A DNA stretch of 64,000 nucleotides from Desulfurispirillum indicum S5 (GTDB taxonomy: Bacteria > Chrysiogenota > Chrysiogenetes > Chrysiogenales > Chrysiogenaceae), in contig NC_014836.1 of the NCBI RefSeq assembly GCF_000177635.2, forward strand, positions 2,058,001-2,122,000, read 5' to 3'. Below the pieces are notes generated by a model that saw nothing but the letters and a program-made list of their open reading frames with translations, was not told the DNA's origin and did not search any database. Made by a program: the position numbers and the translations under genes. Below are positions 28,626 through 36,714 of this stretch, one piece after another. The first letter of the stretch is position 1. Every line of letters begins with the position of its first letter.

Positions 28626-30429
28626 GGGAGTCACCTCCCGCAGCCACGGCCAGATGCCAGCTTTTGGCGCTCTGCTGGGCATTCCACATGGCCCGGTAGC
28701 GTCCACCGGCATCCAGCAGATGTTCATGGGTTCCCTGCTCCACCAGTTTCCCGTCTTCAAGAACCAGGATGCGTTCAGCCCCCACGATGGTGGAAAGCCG
28801 ATGGGCTATGACAATAACGGTACGATCCTGCACCAGCGTATCAATAGCCTGCTGGACAGAAAGCTCACTTTCGGTATCCAGCGCTGCCGTTGGCTCATCC
28901 AGCATGACAATGGGCGCATCCTTGAGGAGAGCGCGGGCAATACTGATGCGTTGCCGCTCACCTCCCGAGAGGCTGCCACCGATATCGCCAACCCGGGTCT
29001 GATACCCAAGGGGCAGGCGGCTGATGAATTCATGGCAGCAGGCTGCCCGGGCAGCGGCTTCCACTTCAGCATCCGTGGCACTGCAACGGCCCATGCGGAT
29101 GTTGGCGAGAATGGTATCGTCAAAGAGGTACACATCCTGGAAAACCACGGAAATACAGGCCATAAGCTCTTCGGGCTCCATGGCCCGGATATCGTTTCCT
29201 CCGATCATGATGCGACCCTGCTGGGGATCAGCATAGCGCATCAGCAGGCGCGTGATCGTCGTCTTGCCGGAACCCGACGGTCCCACCAGCGCGGTCAGGG
29301 ATCGCTCCGGCAGATGGAGATCAAGGCCACTGAGCACTGCGCCCTCCGTACCGGCATACTGGAAGCTCACCCCTTCAAAGCGCACGTCAAAACGCGTGGG
29401 CAGTGAAGAGGGCTGCAGGCATGGCAGCGGTTTCACCGCCAGCAGCTTTTCCACCTGTTCAAAACCCGCCTCCATATAGTCAAAAACCGCCGACAGGTTC
29501 GTCATGATCGCCAGGGGCTCGGAAATTCGCACCGTAATAATCAGCAGCGCCGCCAGCATGGCAATGGAAAGGCTGCCACCAGCGACCAGGACAACTCCCA
29601 GTGCCAGGATCAGGATAAGCCCGCCCTCAATCAGGGTCCATATAACCAGACTCGGCCAGAGGCCGGACCACTGGTTTCTGGCCTGGACATCCTGCAGATG
29701 CACCAGGGACTCCTGCAGGCGACGAGCCTTCACTCCTGTGGCATTGGCAGAGCGCAGCACCGCCAGGCCCTGGGTATACTCGATAATTTCAGCCGAAGTA
29801 CGGGCATGGGCAGCCGCCAGCGTGCGCATGCTTCCCCCCGAGAGACGCTTGCGCCACCGATAGAGGGGCACCGTCACCGGAAACAGCAGGAGCATGGCCA
29901 GAGCCAGGCGCCATTCAATCAGAGCCGTCGTCAGGACCACTACCAGTGGAACCAGGGCACTGCGCAAAAAGGTATCGGCCAGCATGCCCATGGGGGTGAC
30001 CACTTCGTCCACATTGCCCGCAATCACGGCGGAAAGCTCTCCGGTCCGGCTCTGATAGAGTTCTTCCAGGGGCATGAGACGCAGCTGGTTCCCCAGGCGC
30101 ACCCGAATGGCATGGGTAACGTCAGCCAGACAGCGGGAGTACCCGAAGGTGTGTCCGTGCCAGCGCAACACCCAGTCGAGCAGCGCAAAAAGCAGCATCA
30201 TTCCACCGGGAACCCACAGGGCATGAACATCAAAAGGCTCACGCAGCACCGCTGACAGAATCGGATACAGGCACGCCAGGGCCAGACCCTGAAAAATAGC
30301 CGAGAGCGCGGAACTGATCAACGATGAACGCAGCTGGGGTGCCCGTTCATCGGCTATCTGGATCATGCGCCCATAGGTTTGCCAGAGCGTGGGTATGCCA
30401 ATGCGCGGCATGGCGTCAGTGGGTGTCAT
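28618..30429 (-). CDS. Half-ABC transporter, siderophore type (YbtQ-like)
   Basis: The 603-residue protein has an N-terminal six-helix membrane domain and a C-terminal ATPase with Walker A GPSGSGKTT, signature LSGGERQRISIARALL and Walker B IVMLDEPTAALD. It has exporter-type (type IV) fold order, yet in YbtPQ/IrtAB systems such half transporters pair up and import ferric siderophores. It overlaps the preceding half-ABC gene by 14 bp, which argues for a heterodimer. The start at ATG 30429 follows AGGAGG. Confidence 0.9.
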   Translation of the reverse strand: MTPTDAMPRIGIPTLWQTYGRMIQIADERAPQLRSSLISSALSAIFQGLALACLYPILSAVLREPFDVHALWVPGGMMLLFALLDWVLRWHGHTFGYSRCLADVTHAIRVRLGNQLRLMPLEELYQSRTGELSAVIAGNVDEVVTPMGMLADTFLRSALVPLVVVLTTALIEWRLALAMLLLFPVTVPLYRWRKRLSGGSMRTLAAAHARTSAEIIEYTQGLAVLRSANATGVKARRLQESLVHLQDVQARNQWSGLWPSLVIWTLIEGGLILILALGVVLVAGGSLSIAMLAALLIITVRISEPLAIMTNLSAVFDYMEAGFEQVEKLLAVKPLPCLQPSSLPTRFDVRFEGVSFQYAGTEGAVLSGLDLHLPERSLTALVGPSGSGKTTITRLLMRYADPQQGRIMIGGNDIRAMEPEELMACISVVFQDVYLFDDTILANIRMGRCSATDAEVEAAARAACCHEFISRLPLGYQTRVGDIGGSLSGGERQRISIARALLKDAPIVMLDEPTAALDTESELSVQQAIDTLVQDRTVIVIAHRLSTIVGAERILVLEDGKLVEQGTHEHLLDAGGRYRAMWNAQQSAKSWHLAVAAGGDSRD

Positions 30430-32209
30430 GGGTGCCTCCTGTGGGCCGGATTTTTTGCAGGGACCAGCCCTGAGCCTGCTCATAGGTATTCCAGAGCCGC
30501 CGATAGAGGCCCTTAAGAGCCAGGAGCTCTCCGTGACAGCCCCGCTCGACGACACAGCCACCCTCAAGGACGAGAATCTGATCGGCATCCTGGACCGTGG
30601 GCAGGCGATGGGCGATAAGGATAACCGTCCGTCCGCGCATCAGGTGTGCCAGAGCGCTGACCAGGGCTACTTCATTTTCGGGGTCCGCAAAAGCCGTAGC
30701 CTCGTCGAGCACCACGATGGGACGATCCTGCAAGATGGCACGGGCAATGGTGATACGCTGACGCTGCCCACCGGAAAGGCGACCACCACGGTCTCCCGCC
30801 CTGGTTTCATAGCCTTCCGGCAGCTGCACAATGAAATCATGGGCCTGAGCGGCCCGAGCCGCCCGTTCCACTTCGGCCATGGTAGCGTCGGGACGGCCCA
30901 GGCGAATATTGTCGGCAATGGTATCGTGAAACAGGAACGTATCCTGGAAGACAAATGCCACATGGGACATCAGGGTCTGGGCGCTCATGTGGCGCACATC
31001 CACACCACCAATCCTGATCGCACCCGCGCGCACATCCCAGAAGCGTGGCAGAAGACGCGCCACGGTGCTCTTGCCGGAGCCCGAAGGGCCCACCAGCGCC
31101 GTCACCGTGCCGGCAGGCACACAAAAACTCACCTCGTGCAGAACATCACCGGATCGCTCTCCATAGGCGAAGCTCACCGAATCAAAGACAATATCGCTGC
31201 CCACAGGCTGCTGCGCGGACAGCGGCTCCGGCAGAGGCGGCTCGGATCGCAGCGACTGAATACGCAAGGCACTGCCATTGGCTTTGCGGATAAAACCACT
31301 CAGCCACATCAACGGAATCAGCGCCTCCGCCATACCTGTACCGATCAGCAGCACCCCCACCCAGACCGCAAAACTCAGACTGCCGGAAGCGAAGAGCAGG
31401 CTGCCTGCCACCAGCAGGGCTATGAGTGTGGGCAGCGGACTCAGCACGATCATGGCAAGACGTCCGCTGGTGCTTGACGCCTCCACCCAGTGCGCCAGGA
31501 CACCATGGAAGGCGCTCAAGGCCTGATGATAGCGTCGAAACGAGGTACTGCCGTCATCGAACGTCCTCACCACCGGCATGGCCTGCACAAACTCGATAAC
31601 CGCCCCGTTGATGCGTTCCCGTTCCGCGTCATAGCGTTCGGAAAGCTCTCTGTGATCCCGCATGGCCAGGCGCAGCACCAGGACACCAGCCAGCAGCACC
31701 CCCAGCGCCACCAGAGCCAGCCGCCAGTCGATGACCAACAGCACCACCAGGGTGACAACGGGAGCGGTAACCGAGCGCCCCAGCAGAGGGGTGCTGTCTG
31801 CCACGAAACCATGCAGGTCTTTCACATCATCCTGAATGACTTTGGTCAAAGCACCGGAGCCGCTGGAGAGAAGAAATCCCAGTGGAACACGGGCCAGGTG
31901 CTCCGCCAGCTCAGTGCGCAGCATTGTCTCCAGCCGGAATGCCACCAGGTGAGACAGGGTAAAGCTCGCCCCGCGCAGGATGAGCGCCACCGCCGTCAGT
32001 AGCAGCGCCAGCACCATCCACCGTGCCGGCTGGGGATCACTCTGCAGCAGTTCATGCACCACCAGCGCCAGGACCACGACAGCACCGATGGTTGCCATGG
32101 AACCGAGCGCCGCCAGGGCCATGGCACCGCGAATTCCCCCCATGACGGGTGCCATCACTCCCCAGATACCGGGTTTGCTCAGCATTCCATGGGCCAAAGG
32201 CGATTTCAT
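30416..32209 (-). CDS. Half-ABC transporter, siderophore type (YbtP-like)
   Basis: The 597-residue protein has six membrane helices followed by an ATPase: Walker A GPSGSGKST, signature LSGGQRQRITIARAIL and Walker B IVVLDEATAFADPENE. The DEATAFADPENE form is characteristic of siderophore-type half transporters such as YbtPQ and IrtAB. ATG 32209 follows GGAGG at 6 bases. It lies 25 bp after the large permease gene and is coupled to its partner downstream. The substrate is inferred from the neighbourhood. Confidence 0.9.
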   Translation of the reverse strand: MKSPLAHGMLSKPGIWGVMAPVMGGIRGAMALAALGSMATIGAVVVLALVVHELLQSDPQPARWMVLALLLTAVALILRGASFTLSHLVAFRLETMLRTELAEHLARVPLGFLLSSGSGALTKVIQDDVKDLHGFVADSTPLLGRSVTAPVVTLVVLLVIDWRLALVALGVLLAGVLVLRLAMRDHRELSERYDAERERINGAVIEFVQAMPVVRTFDDGSTSFRRYHQALSAFHGVLAHWVEASSTSGRLAMIVLSPLPTLIALLVAGSLLFASGSLSFAVWVGVLLIGTGMAEALIPLMWLSGFIRKANGSALRIQSLRSEPPLPEPLSAQQPVGSDIVFDSVSFAYGERSGDVLHEVSFCVPAGTVTALVGPSGSGKSTVARLLPRFWDVRAGAIRIGGVDVRHMSAQTLMSHVAFVFQDTFLFHDTIADNIRLGRPDATMAEVERAARAAQAHDFIVQLPEGYETRAGDRGGRLSGGQRQRITIARAILQDRPIVVLDEATAFADPENEVALVSALAHLMRGRTVILIAHRLPTVQDADQILVLEGGCVVERGCHGELLALKGLYRRLWNTYEQAQGWSLQKIRPTGGTHDTH

Positions 32210-32234
32210 ATCAGACCTCCGGACAGCAGCCGCA

Positions 32235-35200
32235 TCAGCGACACTCCGGTGACGATGCGCGCCACAGATTATCAACGGGAGCCCGCTCATAGGCGAAGCG
32301 TCCATCCAGGTACAGGGCGTCACAGGCATCAGTGGCATGGCTCTCCAGGCCACTCACCGGTTCCCCCCGGAGCTTTCCGTCCCGAATCACATAGCGCCAG
32401 GGCTCCAGAGGCGTCTCTTCCGTCTGCCAGCCACCCGCATGCCATATCCAGCGTTCTCCGGTAATCTGAAGTTCACTGCCACCACCCAGGCGCACATCCG
32501 AAGCCAGCGGGGGACCAAGCAGCCGTTCCGCGCTGGACGCTCCCACCTTCGCCCGCAGTGCGCTGACCGCATCGCCCTGGCGTACATCTGCCAGCAGAGC
32601 GTTCAGCTCACCGGAAGATTGAGTTACTACCAGATTCAGAAGCGCCAGCGGCGCATAGTCCACCGCCCAGCCCGATTCCGTCGGAGCACTCCGCAGCGTC
32701 GTCACCGGTATGGTGCTGGCTGCCAGGGAACGCGCCACCTGATCCGTGCCGTGAGAGAGCAGGGCCGACAGGGCACTGAGGCCATCTGCTTCCGCCACAC
32801 ATGCCAGGCCAAGGGCACCGGAGAGTCCGGGATTCAGCCACAGGGAACCCTCACCTTCGCGCACATCGCCGTCATCCAGAATCACCCGTTCCGCCAGGGC
32901 CCGGGCAATGGCCGAACGTCGCAGCCATCGCCCCACGCCACTCTCCTGGACATCCCAGTGGGGCGCTTCGGCCAGCAGCAGCCTCTCGCCCGACAGGCGG
33001 GTCTCGCCCAGTTCACGGGGCCACTGGAGAATGTGGGAAACTGGCGGAACGCGTCCCATGCGTTGACCAATACAGGCTCCCATGGCGTCAAGATCCTCGA
33101 CCACCGACGCCGCCATGCCCCTGCGGCTGCGATCATGCAGCAGCGTTACCGCACCATGATCATGCTCCTCCAGACCAGCCACCCAGGCATCGGTAAAATC
33201 CAGCAGGCCATGGGTCGCTCCGCGCTGGACATGAACGATCTCCTGCCCCCGGTGTACCTGTACCTCCCAACTCCAATCACCCGCCGCAGCCGCGGCACCA
33301 GCGGCCAGCGTGGAGGCGTAGGGAGGCAGAACCACGGGGTTCGGCAGGCCAAAGTGCTCCCGTTCTGCGGGAGTACGCAGCACATGGTTGGCATCAAAGC
33401 CCAGCCGAGGCATCAGGTCCGGCGCGTGCAGCCAGTATGCATCGGCGACCAGCCAGGGTGGCCGATGCTCAGGGTCCCAGCCCCGCGCCGACAGTGTCCA
33501 CTCCAGAGTCACCTGGCAACCCGTGGGAGGACAGTTCTCCAAAGGCACAGCCACATGGTGATGACGCACCTCGGCAACGACTTCGCGTCCCTCCACCATC
33601 GCTTTCTGAAAACGCAGCAGATCGGGCAGTGCAGCGTGCAGGTGTCCATTGTCGGAGCTGACCCCTTCCATGCGCCACTGCCCTGCAAGCTGCCGCTGCT
33701 GCGGATATACCTGCAGCAGCACATGCCCGCCAGCCACCGTGAAAGGAGCGGCCTGTCCAAGCCAGTGACGCTCCCAGGCGGCATCGTGGGCAAGCTCCGT
33801 GGCACGGCTCTCGTAATGACCCTGCGCCACATAGCGCTCAAACATCACCACACTGAACAGGGCCAGGCAGATTGTCGCCGCCAGGGCACCAATACCAGCC
33901 CGGCCACGCAGAGAGCGGCGAAATGTTTTCCAGCGCACTTTCCAGTGGTCATCGGTGCCCCGTACGACCAGCATGGCACTCAGGGCCAGCAGCAGGGCTG
34001 CCAGAGCCAGTTTGAAACCGCCGCTGACCAGCAGTTTCTCCATCCAGGGGCCAAGTCCCGTCAGCCCGGAAATATGCACGGGTATCTGCAATCCTATTTC
34101 CAGGGGTGGATAGGTCACCAGGTGGGCCTCATGGTTCACGATCATAATAAACACCGCCAGGATAGAGGCGGCATAGGCCGGCCCCGGACGGCGGATCAGA
34201 ATGTGCAGTAACAGGGTGAACGCGCAGATTTCCAGTAACGCGGGCAGAAGCACGAAGAACTGGTGCGCAAAGGGAAAGACCAGGCGCACACTTTCCGGTG
34301 CCACGAACAACGCCGTGAGAAGGCTGGCCAGAGCCGGAACCATGACCAGGACCAGGGCAATGCCTGCCATACCGGCAACCAGTCCGGCCAGGCGCACAGA
34401 GTTCGGCGCCGGTGCCGCGTCCAGCATCTGCTCAATACCACCCCGGCCATCCCGGCGGATGGCGAGGCCCACCAGGCCAGCCAGCATAAACACGATGATG
34501 AGATAGAAATTTCTGGAGAGCAGAGGGGTGACCAGCTCGGGGCGAGGCACCATGGGACCGTAGGCGTGCTGCACGCCATGGACAAACCCAGCCGCAAACC
34601 CCAGCAGCACCAGCATGCCCAGGGTCAGCCACATCCAGCGACGGTTGAGCACCTGGCGCACCTGCCACCAGGATTCACTGGCTGCGGCACGGCTCCACGA
34701 AACCGCCCCGCCGACAGGCCCCGGCAACACCTGTGGCCCTGGCCCCAGCTCATTACCCGACGCAACCGCCATGACTGCGCGTCCGCGCTCCAGCACCAGC
34801 CACTCCCGACGGACGCGCAGCAGGGAAACCGCCAGCAGCAGTGGTGGCAGACCGCACCAGATCAGACGATTCCAGATCAGGCCAGGGGTCAGGGCCAGCA
34901 GAGCCGTGCTTTTCTGGTGGGGTGTCCAGTTGTCGACAACCTGATACTCCGTCTCGGCAAAGCCGGAAGGATCGAGAATCGCAAAATAAAAGGGGTCCAC
35001 ATACCCGTCCTTGAGGATGATCATGGAGACCATCCAGAAACCCATCAGGGCAGCCGCCACCGCGAAAGGCGCGCCGAGACTGCGGCCGCGCAGGGCGGCC
35101 ACGAAATACAGAGAACCGCTTCCCAGGGCCAGGGGAATAATAAACAGCAGCATTCCCCAACCAAAGGCAAGCCAGGGGGTCGGAGCAAAGGAATTCTCCG

Positions 35201-35615
35201 GCACAGCGCCCATCCACTCCAGAACGGGTGCAATGGCAAAGCCGACAACCTGGGAACTGCCGATCACAATGGCAACGGCCAGGGCTCCCACAAAGCGCGC
35301 CCCCAGCAGCTGGCGCAGGGAAACAGGAGAAGCCAGCACCACCTCATGCAGGCCAGCGGCCTGATCACGCAGAATAGGCTGAGCGAACACCCAGGCCCAG
35401 ATAAAGAAGAGGAAAAACGACATCCCCGAAGACATGAGATAGACCAGAGCCGGCGCATTGCGGGGTACGTCCACCGCCCCCATATCGCGCAGATAATCAG
35501 CGTTACTGAGCACCAGCAGGAGATACCCCACCAGCACCAGATAGACCAGAATCACGACACCGCTGCTCATGCCAAAACGAAATTCATGCCAGGCTTCCTT
35601 CAGAAAGAACTTCAT
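32235..35615 (-). CDS. ABC-2 permease fused to a degenerate M1-peptidase-like periplasmic domain
   Basis: A giant 1126-residue protein. Residues 1 to about 570 contain two blocks of membrane helices of ABC-2 permease type (first block 20-350, second about 370-560). The remaining half has no membrane helix after about 590 and is probably periplasmic. The arrangement matches proteins annotated as ABC permease/M1 aminopeptidase. The M1 motifs are worn: no HEXXH is present anywhere in the C-terminal half, and the spot corresponding to the third ligand reads WLNPGLSG (about 926) where active enzymes have NEG. It should therefore be inactive as a peptidase. The start at ATG 35615 overlaps the ATPase stop (ATGA). 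Confidence 0.85.
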   Translation of the reverse strand: MKFFLKEAWHEFRFGMSSGVVILVYLVLVGYLLLVLSNADYLRDMGAVDVPRNAPALVYLMSSGMSFFLFFIWAWVFAQPILRDQAAGLHEVVLASPVSLRQLLGARFVGALAVAIVIGSSQVVGFAIAPVLEWMGAVPENSFAPTPWLAFGWGMLLFIIPLALGSGSLYFVAALRGRSLGAPFAVAAALMGFWMVSMIILKDGYVDPFYFAILDPSGFAETEYQVVDNWTPHQKSTALLALTPGLIWNRLIWCGLPPLLLAVSLLRVRREWLVLERGRAVMAVASGNELGPGPQVLPGPVGGAVSWSRAAASESWWQVRQVLNRRWMWLTLGMLVLLGFAAGFVHGVQHAYGPMVPRPELVTPLLSRNFYLIIVFMLAGLVGLAIRRDGRGGIEQMLDAAPAPNSVRLAGLVAGMAGIALVLVMVPALASLLTALFVAPESVRLVFPFAHQFFVLLPALLEICAFTLLLHILIRRPGPAYAASILAVFIMIVNHEAHLVTYPPLEIGLQIPVHISGLTGLGPWMEKLLVSGGFKLALAALLLALSAMLVVRGTDDHWKVRWKTFRRSLRGRAGIGALAATICLALFSVVMFERYVAQGHYESRATELAHDAAWERHWLGQAAPFTVAGGHVLLQVYPQQRQLAGQWRMEGVSSDNGHLHAALPDLLRFQKAMVEGREVVAEVRHHHVAVPLENCPPTGCQVTLEWTLSARGWDPEHRPPWLVADAYWLHAPDLMPRLGFDANHVLRTPAEREHFGLPNPVVLPPYASTLAAGAAAAAGDWSWEVQVHRGQEIVHVQRGATHGLLDFTDAWVAGLEEHDHGAVTLLHDRSRRGMAASVVEDLDAMGACIGQRMGRVPPVSHILQWPRELGETRLSGERLLLAEAPHWDVQESGVGRWLRRSAIARALAERVILDDGDVREGEGSLWLNPGLSGALGLACVAEADGLSALSALLSHGTDQVARSLAASTIPVTTLRSAPTESGWAVDYAPLALLNLVVTQSSGELNALLADVRQGDAVSALRAKVGASSAERLLGPPLASDVRLGGGSELQITGERWIWHAGGWQTEETPLEPWRYVIRDGKLRGEPVSGLESHATDACDALYLDGRFAYERAPVDNLWRASSPECR

Positions 35616-36499
35616 TCCTCTGCCCCCGTCAGACCTGCCTGGGCCAGCGCCAGGTGGTAGACATCTTCCAGACAGGCAGTGTGACGCCGGAAGCCCTTCC
35701 CCGGCGAAGCCTCTGCCTGCACCACAGCCAGGGTGCCATCGGGTACCGCACTGTAATGGAGGGCTTCGGGTAATTCGTCGCCCCGTGGCACCACCCGTGA
35801 CCACAGGCGATTTTCCAGACTGCCGATCAGTTCAGAAGGCGAGCCCTCCATCAGGATGCGGCCGTGGGCCAGAATGGCCAGGCGACCGCACAGGCTCTCC
35901 ACATCCTCCACGATATGGGTTGAAAGCAGAACCACCGCATCGGCCGCCACATCAGCCAGAACCCGGTGGAAGCGATTGCGCTCGGCCGGATCAAGCCCAG
36001 CAGTGGGTTCATCCACTATCAGCAGGCGCGGCGAACCGATCAGGGCCATGGCAATACCGAAGCGGCGCAGCATGCCACCGGAATAGGTGAAGACAGCGCG
36101 ATGGGCAGCTTCGTTAAGATTCACCCGCTCCAGGAGGATACTCACCTCAGCCTGACGCTCCCGGCGATCCGTGCGACCCTTGAGCCAGGCAAAGCGAGTC
36201 AGCAGGTCACGCCCGCTGACACCAGGATAGGCCCCGATATGCTGGGGCAGATACCCGAGCCGCTTTCGCAGGTGATCAGGCTGCGCCAGCACATCTATTT
36301 CATCCAGATAAATCTCACCCGCATCCGGGGCCTGCAGGGTCGCCAGTGTCCGCATAAGGGTGCTCTTGCCCGCCCCGTTGGGGCCCAGCAGTCCATACAG
36401 GCCGGGCCCCACTTCGAGATCCACGCCATCAAGGGCGCAGACACCGTTGGCGTAGGTTTTTTTCAGCCCCTGTACTCTCAGACTCGTCTCTTTTCGCAT
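35612..36499 (-). CDS. ABC transporter ATPase for the fused permease
   Basis: A 295-residue stand-alone ATPase with Walker A GPNGAGKST, signature YSGGMLRRFG and Walker B LLIVDEPTAGLDPAE. It belongs to the ABC-2 exporter type (drug or polysaccharide subfamily). The ATG 36499 has AGGAG 10 bases upstream; the longer frame runs through non-coding sequence. Its end overlaps the permease start, so both form one transporter. A palindrome with core CGGGAAG stands just upstream. Confidence 0.92.
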   Translation of the reverse strand: MRKETSLRVQGLKKTYANGVCALDGVDLEVGPGLYGLLGPNGAGKSTLMRTLATLQAPDAGEIYLDEIDVLAQPDHLRKRLGYLPQHIGAYPGVSGRDLLTRFAWLKGRTDRRERQAEVSILLERVNLNEAAHRAVFTYSGGMLRRFGIAMALIGSPRLLIVDEPTAGLDPAERNRFHRVLADVAADAVVLLSTHIVEDVESLCGRLAILAHGRILMEGSPSELIGSLENRLWSRVVPRGDELPEALHYSAVPDGTLAVVQAEASPGKGFRRHTACLEDVYHLALAQAGLTGAEE

Positions 36500-36513
36500 C
36501 GTAATGTGCTCCT

Positions 36514-36530
36514 GCGGGAAGGCTTCCCGC
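36514..36530. promoter_or_regulatory. Palindrome upstream of the ABC operon
   Basis: GCGGGAAG-G-CTTCCCGC is a perfect 8 bp palindrome with a 1 bp centre, 15 bp before the ATPase start codon. Its CGGGAAG core recurs in the receptor promoter region at 38914. It could be an operator or an RNA hairpin covering the ribosome binding site. Confidence 0.55.
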
Positions 36531-36610
36531 GATATTTTTTCAGCCGATATCTTCGGACACCGGCAGTGCCTGGGGTGACAGTATTGTCCCTCCGGCATGG
36601 TTTTCAGGGT

Positions 36611-36645
36611 GCTCTGCCCGGCTGATGTACTCAGCCGGGCAGAGC
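36611..36645. terminator. Strong hairpin between the receptor gene and the ABC operon
   Basis: A perfect 15 bp stem (GCTCTGCCCGGCTGA and its complement) with loop TGTAC lies 70 bp after the receptor stop. No T-run follows on either strand, so it may be an attenuating or mRNA-stabilising hairpin rather than a full terminator. Confidence 0.6.
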
Positions 36646-36714
36646 GGAAAAAGGAGTGAAGAAAGGAAAGAGTATGCCTAACACAGCCTCAGGATGAGGA
36701 CTGCGGGAGGACCA

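Noticed and set aside
32337-34211. 624-codon + strand frame opposite the large permease
   Set aside because: The product has no motif and the permease frame is supported by operon overlaps on both sides.
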